From Deltaproteobacteria bacterium (GTDB taxonomy: Bacteria > Desulfobacterota > Syntrophia > Syntrophales > UBA5619), in NCBI GenBank assembly GCA_026388345.1, contig JAPLJY010000110.1:1-32395 (forward strand): DNA of 32,395 nucleotides, in the 5' to 3' direction. The translations under genes were made by a program, and so were the position numbers. Below the pieces are notes generated by a model. That model was not told where the DNA came from and made no database searches. It was given only the letters and a program-made list of their open reading frames with translations. This document shows, one piece after another, positions 7,787 through 17,164 of this stretch (position 1 is the stretch's first letter; each line of letters starts with the position of its first letter).

Positions 7787-8256
7787 ACTGGATTTCAAGG
7801 TACAGGAGCGCAAGGCTCCTGTACCTTTGTTTGTTTGTAGTCGGAGTTCTCACTGCAGGATTTTTGTTACGGTTTCAGGTTCTCAAGATAGGGAACGAAG
7901 GACCATGTGTGCCGGTGTCCGAGGGCGACGTCATTTCCCTGCGGTACACGCATTCCATGTATGGTGTGCCGGTGGAGGAAAGACTCCGTGTGGAAGGCCG
8001 CCGTCTGGTACTCTTCCACGTGGTGACTAGTGATGCCGCACTCGAGTATTACGGGATTGAGGGTAGGGATGAAGGCAACACAAGAAGAGTACTTGATCAA
8101 TTCAATATCCCCCGGGACAGCGTCGGCGGACAGACGCTCACCGTGAGAAGCAGGCGGATTGTGTTGCGAGACCTGCCGGGTGAGCAGGGAAACGTGACGA
8201 TACGATTAGCAAGAGAACCGATCCTGCTATATGTTGTATATTGCATCTGGAGGTAA
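7783..8256 (+). CDS. DUF1850 protein of the TAXI-TRAP operon
   Basis: 157 codons starting with GTG at 7783, overlapping the receptor stop by 4 bases (translational coupling). There is one N-terminal hydrophobic segment (residues about 11-29) followed by an extracytoplasmic beta-rich domain. The YTHSMYGVPVEE motif is the hallmark of DUF1850 proteins, which are usually encoded between TAXI receptors and fused TRAP permeases, exactly as here. The biochemical role is not established; a membrane-anchored periplasmic helper of the transporter is the likely job. Confidence 0.85.
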   Translation: MNWISRYRSARLLYLCLFVVGVLTAGFLLRFQVLKIGNEGPCVPVSEGDVISLRYTHSMYGVPVEERLRVEGRRLVLFHVVTSDAALEYYGIEGRDEGNTRRVLDQFNIPRDSVGGQTLTVRSRRIVLRDLPGEQGNVTIRLAREPILLYVVYCIWR

Positions 8257-8258
8257 AT

Positions 8259-10244
8259 ATGGACGAGAAGGGGAAGTCAATACTTGATGAAGCTACGGAG
8301 CAATTGACGGAGGAGCAGAAGAAGAAACTCGATGAGATTATTGAAGAAGAAGAGGGGGTAACAAGAAAAGTTACCGGCTTTTGGAATGTCACAACTACAG
8401 TGCTTGCCGTGGCGATGTCGCTCTTCGCAATTTACGCCACCATATTTCCCGTTACAACCCAGATGCTCAGGGGAGGACACGTTGCCTTTATGCTTGTCCT
8501 CTCTTTTCTTTACTACCCTATGGCGAAAAAGTACAAAGGGAAGGTCACTATTATCGACATCATTCTGGCACTCGCAGCGGTGGCAAGCATCCTTTACATG
8601 TACATCGATTTCGAAGAGTTTATCTACCGGGCTGTGACCCCCGAGTTGTGGGACACGATACTCGGAGTTGTTTTCATGCTGCTCATTCTGGAAGCCACAA
8701 GACGAAGCGCAGGGTTGATCATGCCGGTCTCGTGTATCCTGTTTCTCGTGTATGCCTATGTGGGGCCGTGGCTCCCGGCGCCATGGACGCACAGGGGCTA
8801 TGATGTCGAGCGCATCATAGGACATATGTACATGACGCTTGAAGGGATTTTCGGAGTTCCCATCGAGGTGTCATCGACTATCATTATTATGTTTACCATC
8901 TTCGGAGCATTCCTCACCGTATCAGGGGCGGGGAAATTTTACGTTGATTTTGCCTTTACCGCAATGGGGAGGAAGCCGACAGCCGCAGGCCGGTCTGTGG
9001 TGGCAACGTCCTATCTGCTGGCCATGGCTTCGGGTTCGGGGGTTGCAAACACCGTCGCCATCGGTTCCGTAGCCTATCCGATGCTTAAGAAAGCTGGGTA
9101 TGACAAAGCAAATGCAGGGGGGTTCCTTGCTGCAGGCGGCATGGGGGCAATAACAACTCCACCGGTTATGGGTGCTGCTGCGTTTCTTATCGCCGAATTT
9201 CTGAGGATAAGCTATATTGATGTGATTAAGCTGGCTGTCATACCTGCAGCCCTTTACTACTGGGGACTTCTCCTCATGGTCGAGTTCGACGCGAAGAAAT
9301 TTGGTCTGAAAGCGGTGGCGATAGAGAAGAAGTACACTCTCTGGGAACTGACGAAGATGTATGGTTTCCATTTTCTGCCCCTTGTTGCCATAATAGCTTT
9401 TCTGGTGAAAGGGTATACGCCCGCGGTCTCGGTTCTCGCCGCAATCATCACATGCTTTCTTACATGTTTTATTCGTAAAGATACAAGGTTCAACCTGAGG
9501 AAACTGATTGAATCACTAAAGCAGGGGTCCCTGACAGTCCTTAATGTGGCAGCAATATGCGCGTCCGCAGGGATGATTGTAGGCGTGGTCAGCTTAACAG
9601 GTCTCGGGCTGAAACTCTCTACCATTATCATTCAGTATGCTGGCGGAAGCATTTTCTTTACCACGCTCTACACAGGTATCCTCCTGTGGATTATCGGACT
9701 TGCCGTACCGATAACTGCAACGTATATCATCGCAGCCGTGATAGCTGCGCCAGCGCTCGTGCAGCTGGGTGTCCCGGACTACGCCGCCCACATGTTTATC
9801 TTCTACTACGCCCTGCTCTCCGAGGTTTCTCCCCCTACCGCGCTCTCACCATTCGCAGCAGCGGCAATCACGGGGGGTGATCCCTTCAAGACGACCCTGA
9901 TGGCATGGAAATATTGCATTCCTGCTTTTCTTATGCCCTTTATCTTCACCGTTATTCCTGAAGGGCGAGTATTGCTCCTTCACTGGGAGGGGGTTAGTGT
10001 GGTAAATGGGATGTGGATTCTTTTTACCTCATTTCTCGGCATAGGGATGCTCGCATCCGGTGCTTCCGGCTACTTCCTAAGGAAGTCGAATATACTGGAG
10101 CGAATCATTATGATTGTAGGTGCGCTAGGATTTATCATTCCTTACAGCATCGGGGATATAGGGGGGTTGGCTTGTCTCATTATCGTGATATTTCTCCAGA
10201 AATTTTCGAAGGGACGGGGAGCCCCGGTGCAGGCAGTTTCCTGA
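8259..10244 (+). CDS. TRAP transporter permease, fused 4TM/12TM type
   Basis: 661 residues. It starts at the ATG at 8259, preceded by GGAGG, 2 bases after the previous stop. The first 40 residues are very acidic and helical, followed by a small membrane domain equivalent to DctQ (about 45-180) and the large DctM-type permease domain (about 190-620) with repeated glycine-rich pore segments (FGAFLTVSGAGKF; AMASGSGVANTVAIGSVAYP; GGMGAITTPPVMGAAAFLIA; SEVSPPTALSPFAAAAITGG). It uses the cation gradient to import the substrate delivered by the TAXI receptor. Together with the CoA-transferase pair it forms a coherent uptake and activation set. No separate dctQ gene is needed because of the fusion. 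Confidence 0.94.
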   Translation: MDEKGKSILDEATEQLTEEQKKKLDEIIEEEEGVTRKVTGFWNVTTTVLAVAMSLFAIYATIFPVTTQMLRGGHVAFMLVLSFLYYPMAKKYKGKVTIIDIILALAAVASILYMYIDFEEFIYRAVTPELWDTILGVVFMLLILEATRRSAGLIMPVSCILFLVYAYVGPWLPAPWTHRGYDVERIIGHMYMTLEGIFGVPIEVSSTIIIMFTIFGAFLTVSGAGKFYVDFAFTAMGRKPTAAGRSVVATSYLLAMASGSGVANTVAIGSVAYPMLKKAGYDKANAGGFLAAGGMGAITTPPVMGAAAFLIAEFLRISYIDVIKLAVIPAALYYWGLLLMVEFDAKKFGLKAVAIEKKYTLWELTKMYGFHFLPLVAIIAFLVKGYTPAVSVLAAIITCFLTCFIRKDTRFNLRKLIESLKQGSLTVLNVAAICASAGMIVGVVSLTGLGLKLSTIIIQYAGGSIFFTTLYTGILLWIIGLAVPITATYIIAAVIAAPALVQLGVPDYAAHMFIFYYALLSEVSPPTALSPFAAAAITGGDPFKTTLMAWKYCIPAFLMPFIFTVIPEGRVLLLHWEGVSVVNGMWILFTSFLGIGMLASGASGYFLRKSNILERIIMIVGALGFIIPYSIGDIGGLACLIIVIFLQKFSKGRGAPVQAVS

Positions 10245-10271
10245 TAACGGGTATAGTTCTCAGTTTTTAAC

Positions 10272-10312
10272 AACACAAGGGCCAGCACAGAAGACGTGCT
10301 GGCCCTTGTGTT
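10272..10312 (+). terminator. Long perfect hairpin after the TRAP operon
   Basis: AACACAAGGGCCAGCAC (10272-10288) and its exact reverse complement (10296-10312) form a 17-bp stem with a 7-base loop, 27 bases after the permease stop. There is no T-run on either side, so it is not a classic Rho-independent terminator; it could be a transcript-stabilising or Rho-assisted terminator hairpin, or the end of a lost mobile element. Confidence 0.55.
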
Positions 10313-10321
10313 AAGGGCTGT

Positions 10322-10501
10322 CTCTTGGAAGGCTTTCTTGAGCGCGATTATTGCGGCACTCAGGGCGCCTATTATCTGTGGCTCCACATAGGTATTCAGT
10401 GGAGACCCAACGGCCTTCTCCAATTCCTTATACCATGGTGATGTTTTTCGCCACTCCGCCACATCGGGGCACCGGGGCAGTCCACCCGCCGAGAGGTCCA
10501 T
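10322..10501 (-). pseudogene. Fragment of a BadF/HgdC-type activase (CoA dehydratase/reductase activator)
   Basis: A minus-strand frame gives about 60 residues resembling the C-terminal end of BadF/BadG/HgdC ATPases: KELEKAVGSPLNTYVEPQII followed by GALSAAIIALKKA, comparable to the family's ...PQxxGALGAAL... ending. Those ATPases activate 2-hydroxyacyl-CoA dehydratases or benzoyl-CoA reductases by ATP-driven electron transfer. The nucleotide-binding and Fe-S parts are absent, and the frame runs on into the hairpin, so this is a remnant. A neighbour of this kind fits a glutaconate-type CoA-transferase pathway, but the link is inference. Similarity is by eye on a short piece. Confidence 0.45.
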
Positions 10502-10523
10502 TCTGTCGAGAGGTAAGAGCCTT

Positions 10524-10628
10524 TTACACGGGGGTAAAAAAAGAAGGTATGCTAATTATTATATAGGCATCAAACTTGTCCTTTGAAACATCGATACCCA
10601 GAAAACCGCCAAAAGATGTCTCGTTCAT
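10524..10628 (-). pseudogene. 5' fragment of an IS110-family transposase
   Basis: From the ATG at 10628 the minus strand reads MNETSFGGFLGIDVSKDKFD, the hallmark N-terminus of IS110/IS1111 DEDD recombinases, whose GIDVSKDKxD contains the first catalytic Asp. It is preceded by a strong ribosome binding site (AGGAGG, 8 bases before the ATG). The similarity stops after about 22 codons and the frame ends at a TAA (10524-10526). The rest of the transposase is missing, so the element is dead. It lies against the activase fragment, suggesting that deletion accompanied insertion or decay. Confidence 0.7.
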
Positions 10629-10815
10629 GTTTTCACACCTCCTGTCATGAGATGGGAAAAGCAGAGAACCAGGACCTCCCAAACCAATCTTCCATCGTAA
10701 CAAGGATTCAAAGATCCAATCAACTTATCATGGTTCAGGAAGGCATGGGACATACTGTAGTAAGGATTTAAAAACCCAGGAAGTACAAAGTTCTCCCGCC
10801 TTTCCATGGTTCATT
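10629..10815 (-). other. Non-coding left-end region of the IS110 remnant
   Basis: About 190 non-coding bases lie upstream of the transposase start. In IS110-group elements this side carries the promoter and the bridge RNA. Here two imperfect 17-base direct repeats (AAGGATTCAAAGATCCA at 10702-10718 and AAGGATTTAAAAACCCA at 10762-10778) lie 60 bases apart. The outer boundary of the element could not be fixed. No gene is supported in 10629-10889. Confidence 0.35.
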
Positions 10816-10889
10816 CTTTAATCTCACAATACCACATTAAATACCGGTATACATGAACTCATGGTAGGAGGAAGAAGACAAGCGCCGTC

Positions 10890-11174
10890 TCACTTGAACA
10901 GGGAGGCCAACTTTGCCTTTGCGGGATCTCCGGCAGCCTTTCCCTGATTGCCGGAAGCGGCATCCCTGAAGACGAAATAATCGCAGAAATTGCTCCGTTC
11001 CTTTTCAACCACCCTTTCGGTCTGGGGCTCCCTGCACCCATTGTAGGCCCCCGGTGCTTGGAAGGCGCAATTGAGACAGCAGCGCAAGTCGGATCCGCAA
11101 AAGGGGCAGACATCCTTCCTGCCCACCGGAGTCTTGATTTCCAAATCCTTCGAACATTTATGGCATTTTTTCAT
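10890..11174 (-). CDS. Small zinc-ribbon protein, unknown function
   Basis: 94 residues from the ATG at 11174, which overlaps the 3' end of the nitroreductase gene by 17 bases. The first 40 residues hold paired cysteines (KKCHKCSKDL; CPFCGSDLRCCLNC) expected to bind one or two zinc ions. They are followed by a conserved CREPQTERVVEKERSNFCDY segment seen in many deltaproteobacterial small proteins of unknown role, then a low-complexity Ala/Lys tail. It is probably co-transcribed with the nitroreductase. Possible longer starts up to 11228 lie inside the neighbouring gene and are less likely. Confidence 0.75.
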   Translation of the reverse strand: MKKCHKCSKDLEIKTPVGRKDVCPFCGSDLRCCLNCAFQAPGAYNGCREPQTERVVEKERSNFCDYFVFRDAASGNQGKAAGDPAKAKLASLFK

Positions 11175-11859
11175 CTTGCATCCTGCCCATCGGGATGATG
11201 TAGACCGGCTGCTCGCTTTCGGGAACATTCAGCACCTTCCGCACATCTTCATCCCTGAATCCGCCCATGACGACAGCCCCGATTTTCCGGGAATGGGCCT
11301 GCAGAAGGATATTCTGTGCGGCGTGGCCGCGCTCCAGATAGATCCACTTCGCTTTGGAGGTGCGGGTCATGCCGGTCACCACGATGACCGCCGCCGCGCC
11401 CCGGATCGGGGCCTGCCCGACCGCTGCATGGAGTTCCGCCTTCTTGTCGCTCTCATGGACTTTGAGAATTTTGTGCCCCTGGGGCTGGTATCGATACAGG
11501 CCCACCGGCACACCGTCCACCTTTCCCACCAGGAGGTAGAGGTTCAGCGGATAGAGGGCGCGGGCCGAGGGCGCCGTCCTCAGTCCCTGTTTCGTTTCCG
11601 TGATCCCCTGGGCCGCCCAGAGGATCTGAGAAATATCCGCCAGGGTCAGCGGTTCATCCTTGTAAGCCCGGACCGATCGCCTCTCCAGCAGGGCCTTTTC
11701 AAGCGACATCGGCCCGTCGAAGACCGGCGGCGGCAGATCGATCGCCGCTTTTGGATTGGCTTCCTGTGCCCGGGCCAATCGGAGCCCCGTGCAGGGTTGG
11801 AAAAGCATGGCCAGAGATGCAAACAGGACAAGGATGGTTGTTGTGGTCGTCTTTTTCAT
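11158..11859 (-). CDS. Exported SagB/nitroreductase-family FMN oxidoreductase
   Basis: 233 residues. An N-terminal signal peptide (MKKTTTTTILVLFASLAMLF, cleavage plausible near ARAQEA) precedes a nitroreductase fold of the SagB/ThcOx type: LLERRSVRAYKDEPLTLADI (FMN phosphate contacts at the RRSVR motif), LWAAQGIT, APSARALYPLNLYLLVGKVD, GHAAQNILLQAHSRKIGAVV. Members bind FMN and oxidise or reduce diverse substrates; the substrate is unknown. Its export is notable because most family members are cytoplasmic. AGGAGGCATTC before the ATG contains the ribosome binding site. It probably forms an operon with the zinc-ribbon gene. Confidence 0.85.
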   Translation of the reverse strand: MKKTTTTTILVLFASLAMLFQPCTGLRLARAQEANPKAAIDLPPPVFDGPMSLEKALLERRSVRAYKDEPLTLADISQILWAAQGITETKQGLRTAPSARALYPLNLYLLVGKVDGVPVGLYRYQPQGHKILKVHESDKKAELHAAVGQAPIRGAAAVIVVTGMTRTSKAKWIYLERGHAAQNILLQAHSRKIGAVVMGGFRDEDVRKVLNVPESEQPVYIIPMGRMQDEKMP

Positions 11860-12019
11860 GAATGCCTCCTGATCCTGCTTAACCGCCTCTTCCGGAGCGC
11901 CGGTTTATTTTCAATCTGACATACAATTCGGGATCCGTCAATGAAGGATGCCGGTCGGAATCACGGAGAATCCGCGGATGATTGTTTGACAAAAACCCGG
12001 CGGGGGGGAATGCGGTGCG

Positions 12020-12040
12020 GGATCAACGGCAGGTTGATCC
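12020..12040. promoter_or_regulatory. Palindrome upstream of the gmhA-grpE-dnaK promoter
   Basis: GGATCAAC (12020-12027), 5 bases, GTTGATCC (12033-12040): a perfect 8-bp inverted repeat about 50 bases ahead of the -35 box, in the 294-base gap between divergent genes. It could be an activator site or a minor terminator. It is not a CIRCE element (that has 9-base arms of a different sequence around 9 bases). Confidence 0.3.
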
Positions 12041-12089
12041 GGGTTTTGCATGGACGCCAGGGGCGGGGAATTAAATTACCCGGCTTCCC

Positions 12090-12118
12090 TTGACAGGGTC
12101 CGGGCCGATTCTTATATT
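12090..12118 (+). promoter_or_regulatory. Sigma-70-type promoter of the gmhA-grpE-dnaK operon
   Basis: TTGACA (12090-12095), exactly 17 bases, TATATT (12113-12118): a near-perfect housekeeping promoter. Predicted transcription start near 12125, giving a leader of about 38 bases before the ATG at 12163. Confidence 0.8.
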
Positions 12119-12162
12119 AGGCGCGATTTGAGGGATACGTTGGAAATCTCAGGATGAACGCG

Positions 12163-12747
12163 ATGGAAGATTATATTATTAAGATATTCCGGGAGTCGGG
12201 CCAGGTCAAGGAGGTTTTCGTCAACGAAAACCTCAACCGGATCGTGGCCGTGGTCGGGGCGGTGACGGCGGCGCTGAAGGCGGGCAACAAGATCCTTCTG
12301 TTCGGAAACGGAGGGTCCGCGGCGGATGCCCAGCACCTTGCGGCGGAATTTGTGAACCGGTTCGTCATCGAGAGGCCGCCCCTTCCCGCCATTGCGCTGA
12401 CGACCGATACGTCGATCATCACCAGCATCGGGAATGACTACGACTTTGCGGAGATCTTCAGCAAGCAGATCCGGGCCATCGGCCGGAAGGGCGATATCGC
12501 CTGGGGAATGAGCACCAGCGGGACCTCCGTGAACGTGGTCAAAGGGCTGGAGGCGGCGAAAAAGATAGGAATGGTCACGATCGGTCTGACCGGACGGGAC
12601 GGCGGCGATGTCGCGAAGATTGTGGATCACGCGCTGAACGTTTCTTCCACCAGCACCCCCCGCATCCAGGAGGTGCACATTACGGTGGGGCATGTGATCT
12701 GCGAGATGGTTGATTTCAAACTCTTCCAGAGACCGGATATGAAATAG
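12163..12747 (+). CDS. gmhA: Sedoheptulose 7-phosphate isomerase
   Basis: 194 residues, the normal GmhA length. Converts D-sedoheptulose 7-phosphate to D-glycero-D-manno-heptose 7-phosphate, the first step of ADP-heptose synthesis for the lipopolysaccharide inner core, in the cytoplasm. A SIS sugar-isomerase fold is shown by LLFGNGGSAADAQHLAAEF, ALTTDTSIITSIGNDYDF and GMSTSGTSVNVVKGLEAAKK. An earlier ATG at 12154 exists, but CAGGA at 12149-12153 is correctly spaced for 12163. It heads an operon with grpE and dnaK, 7 bases before the grpE ATG; the presence of a Gram-negative outer membrane follows from it. A phosphoheptose isomerase in a chaperone operon is an unusual pairing. Confidence 0.93.
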   Translation: MEDYIIKIFRESGQVKEVFVNENLNRIVAVVGAVTAALKAGNKILLFGNGGSAADAQHLAAEFVNRFVIERPPLPAIALTTDTSIITSIGNDYDFAEIFSKQIRAIGRKGDIAWGMSTSGTSVNVVKGLEAAKKIGMVTIGLTGRDGGDVAKIVDHALNVSSTSTPRIQEVHITVGHVICEMVDFKLFQRPDMK

Positions 12748-12754
12748 GAGAGTC

Positions 12755-13390
12755 ATGGTCGCAAAGATGAAAAAGGATACGGTGGAGATCAGCGGAGGCC
12801 TTTCGAGGAAGGCCGGGGAACCGAAGGCAACGGCAGGTGAGCCGGAGGTGGAGGTTCCCGCGAAGAAGGATCAGGTGGAAGAGCTGATGGTGAAACTTCA
12901 GGAAGCGGAGGAGAAGGCCGCGGAAAATTACGACAAATACGTGCGTGCCGTCGCCGAGCTCGACAATTACCGGAAACGCGCGGCCCGGGAGAAGGCGGAC
13001 GCGATTCAATACGGTAACGAGAATCTGCTCCGGGACATCCTGCCGCTCGTCGACGGGATGGACCGGGCCCTGGAACATGCCTGCAATTCTGAGGACTTTG
13101 ATGCCTTCAGAAAGGGGCTCAAGCTGCTTCAGGGACAGCTCATGGGTTGTCTGCAGAAACATGGTGTGGAGATGATTGATACCGCGGGGAAGGATTTCGA
13201 TCCCCATATCCACGAGGCGATGATGCAGGTGGAGAGCGCCCAACATGAGGATAGCCAGGTGGTCGGCGAATTCGAAAAGGGGTATCTGCTCAACGGCAGG
13301 CTGCTCCGGCCGGCGAAAGTTTCCGTCTGCAAACGCCCTTCGATGGGCGGTGACCGGGAAAATAATTGCGAAGAGGCGAAGAATAATTAA
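12755..13390 (+). CDS. grpE: Nucleotide exchange factor GrpE
   Basis: 211 residues. A variable charged N-terminus is followed by a long coiled-coil (about 45-110; EELMVKLQEAEEKAAENYDK, then ELDNYRKRAAREK) and the C-terminal beta domain with the GrpE signature GKDFDPHIHEAMMQVES and VVGEFEKGYLLNGRLLRPAK. It releases ADP from DnaK. A good GGAG ribosome binding site overlaps the gmhA stop, and dnaK starts 18 bases after the stop. The C-terminal tail is extended and rich in Asn/Glu. dnaJ and hrcA are not in the window. Confidence 0.95.
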   Translation: MVAKMKKDTVEISGGLSRKAGEPKATAGEPEVEVPAKKDQVEELMVKLQEAEEKAAENYDKYVRAVAELDNYRKRAAREKADAIQYGNENLLRDILPLVDGMDRALEHACNSEDFDAFRKGLKLLQGQLMGCLQKHGVEMIDTAGKDFDPHIHEAMMQVESAQHEDSQVVGEFEKGYLLNGRLLRPAKVSVCKRPSMGGDRENNCEEAKNN

Positions 13391-13408
13391 GAAGGAGGAA
13401 TCGTTATC

Positions 13409-15343
<1,935 letters not shown>

Positions 15344-15363
15344 TTTTTGTTTGAGACCGGTCG

Positions 15364-15399
15364 GCCCGGGCGTCCCTTGCGGATGCCCGGGCTTTTTTT
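15364..15399 (+). terminator. Rho-independent terminator of the dnaK operon
   Basis: GCCCGGGC plus GTCC (15364-15375) pairs with GGAT plus GCCCGGGC (15381-15392), giving a 12-bp stem including one G-U pair, with a 5-base loop CTTGC and seven T at 15393-15399. A textbook terminator. Confidence 0.95.
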
Positions 15400-15538
15400 A
15401 TCGACGATGGGTTCCGATGTGGTATAAAGAGCCCGGAAGAAGGTTAACGGAAAAGGGAACGGGAGGGTGGAGACACATCCCGCCCGACGGGGGTGGGGGC
15501 CGGTGGTATGGGAACGGGGGGGTGAATCAGAGGAACCG

Positions 15539-16144
15539 ATGATGAAACGGGCGCACGGGGTGATGCGACGGATGATAACGGCGGCGTTTCTGCTGATCCT
15601 CCTGTTTCTTCCGCAGGCGGGGAGCGCTGCGCAACCCGGAGGCAAGCCCGTAGTCGCTTCTCCGCGGGCGGTTGCTGAGGTGAAACTGCTCCTGGACAGC
15701 GATTACTTCACGGCGCTTCTAAACGGCATCGATCGCGCCCGGGCTGAGATCTCCCTTTCCGCCTACCTATTCCGCACGATCGAGAATGCACAGGGTTATC
15801 CCGAGGCGGTTCTGAAAAGCCTCGTTGCGGCGGTTAGGAGAGGGGTCCGCGTCGAGGCGATCCTGGAAAGGAATCGGGATGCCGACGACCTCAGCCGGAA
15901 CAATGCCGAGACGACGGAGAGGCTCAGGCAGGAAGGAATCCGGGTCTGTCTGGATGCCCCGGACCGGCAGACGCACACGAAGCTTGTCGTGATCGACCGG
16001 CGGTACGTCCTGATCGGGAGCCACAACCTGACACAGTCGGCCCTGAAGTACAACCATGAGGCCTCCGTCTGGATCGATTCGGCCCCGCTGGCGGAGGAGA
16101 CCCTCCGGTATATGAAGTCCCTCTGTCCCGATGAATGGAAGTGA
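15539..16144 (+). CDS. Exported phospholipase D-like (HKD) protein
   Basis: 201 residues from the ATG at 15539 (GAGGAA is correctly spaced; an upstream in-frame start at 15467 would spoil the signal peptide). The N-terminal signal segment MRRMITAAFLLILLFLPQAG ends near GSAAQ. The mature protein has one PLD domain with a single catalytic HKD motif, HTKLVVID (His, Lys, Asp), followed by GSHNLTQSALKYNHEASV. Single-HKD members such as the nuclease Nuc work as dimers and cut DNA or phosphodiesters, so an exported nuclease or phosphodiesterase is likely. It stands alone between the dnaK terminator and surE. Substrate is unproven. Confidence 0.82.
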   Translation: MMKRAHGVMRRMITAAFLLILLFLPQAGSAAQPGGKPVVASPRAVAEVKLLLDSDYFTALLNGIDRARAEISLSAYLFRTIENAQGYPEAVLKSLVAAVRRGVRVEAILERNRDADDLSRNNAETTERLRQEGIRVCLDAPDRQTHTKLVVIDRRYVLIGSHNLTQSALKYNHEASVWIDSAPLAEETLRYMKSLCPDEWK

Positions 16145-16271
16145 AAACCGTGACGCGGCGAAAATGATAGCAATTTCCCCTCCCGGAGCGGAAGCCGGGT
16201 GGCCTTCGCCCGGGGATTGCCCAGATACGTTCTGCCGGTCGGGGACGGCCGGATGATAGAGGAGGAGCTGA

Positions 16272-17039
16272 ATGGCAAAACGATTTCTTCTGACCAACGA
16301 CGACGGGATCTATGCACGGGGCCTCCTGGCCCTCTATCGGGAGCTCTCCCGGGACGCGGAGTGTCTCATCGTGGCGCCCGAGGTCGAGCAGAGCGCGGTC
16401 GGCCACGCGATCACGATCTCCCGGCCGCTGATGGTCCGGAAGGCCCGGAAGAACGGGGGATTCCTCGGCTATGCCGTTCTCGGTACGCCGGCCGACTGCG
16501 TCAAGATCGGCCTGGGCGAGCTGGCAGGGGGGCCGGTGGACCTGGTTGTCTCCGGGATCAACCGCGGGGCGAACGTGGGGATCAATGTCCTCTATTCGGG
16601 GACCGTCTCCGCGGCGACGGAGGCGGCGATCCTGGGGGTGCCGTCGCTCGCGATTTCGCTCGATACGCATGAGGAGGCGGACTATACGGCGGCCGCCCGT
16701 TTTGCCCGGAAGATGGCCGCCTTCATCCTCGAAAATCCACTGCCGAACGTCGCGCTGAACGTGAACGTCCCGGCGGTTCCGGAAGGGGAGATCCGGGGCG
16801 TCGTCGTGACAAAACAGGGTCGGGCGCGCCTGATGGAGAGCTTCGACAAGAGGATCGATCCGCGCGACAACACCTACTACTGGCTGGCCGGCGAGACGGA
16901 GCTCCCCTCGCAGGAGCAGGACGATACGGACGCCAGCGCCCTGAAGCGGGGGATGATCACCATCACCCCGATTTATTATGACCTCACCCGCTACGACCTG
17001 CTGGAAGGCCTGAGAGCCCGCATTAAAAAACACTTCTGA
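16272..17039 (+). CDS. surE: 5'/3'-nucleotidase SurE
   Basis: 255 residues, normal for SurE. The N-terminal FLLTNDDGIYARGL carries the metal-binding Asp pair (Asp10, Asp11), with VEQSAVGHAIT and SGINRGANVGINVLYSGTVS completing the divalent-metal active site. It removes phosphate from nucleoside monophosphates, is important in stationary phase and stress in other bacteria, and is cytoplasmic. GAGGAGGAG upstream is a strong ribosome binding site. Both neighbours are on the same strand but well separated (127 and 125 bases), so it may be transcribed alone. Confidence 0.95.
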   Translation: MAKRFLLTNDDGIYARGLLALYRELSRDAECLIVAPEVEQSAVGHAITISRPLMVRKARKNGGFLGYAVLGTPADCVKIGLGELAGGPVDLVVSGINRGANVGINVLYSGTVSAATEAAILGVPSLAISLDTHEEADYTAAARFARKMAAFILENPLPNVALNVNVPAVPEGEIRGVVVTKQGRARLMESFDKRIDPRDNTYYWLAGETELPSQEQDDTDASALKRGMITITPIYYDLTRYDLLEGLRARIKKHF

Positions 17040-17069
17040 CCGGTAGTGATTACTTTTTTACCGGAGCCC

Positions 17070-17098
17070 TTGACAGCACCCCTTTCTATCATTATATT
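17070..17098 (+). promoter_or_regulatory. Promoter of the hgcC-like/arsM cluster
   Basis: TTGACA (17070-17075), 17 bases, TATATT (17093-17098): the same near-consensus hexamers as the dnaK operon promoter. Predicted start about 17105, within or just before the palindrome at 17109-17127. Confidence 0.78.
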
Positions 17099-17108
17099 CA
17101 GCTTAATC

Positions 17109-17127
17109 TGATAATACTGAATTATCA
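17109..17127. promoter_or_regulatory. Palindromic operator candidate downstream of the -10 box
   Basis: TGATAAT, 5 bases, ATTATCA: perfect 7-bp arms centred about 20 bases after the -10 box; a further TTATCAG at 17131-17137 can pair with CTGATAA at 17108-17114. The position over the transcription start suggests repressor binding. AT-rich dyads are typical of ArsR-type metalloid sensors, but no arsR is in the window; autoregulation by the AbrB-fold protein is the other option. Confidence 0.55.
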
Positions 17128-17164
17128 ATTTTATCAGAAATAAATGCGAATGGAGGTTTTTACA

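Noticed and set aside
12020..12040. CIRCE element for HrcA control of dnaK
   Set aside because: The palindrome has 8-base arms with a 5-base gap and a different sequence from the CIRCE consensus (TTAGCACTC-N9-GAGTGCTAA), and it lies far upstream of the promoter.
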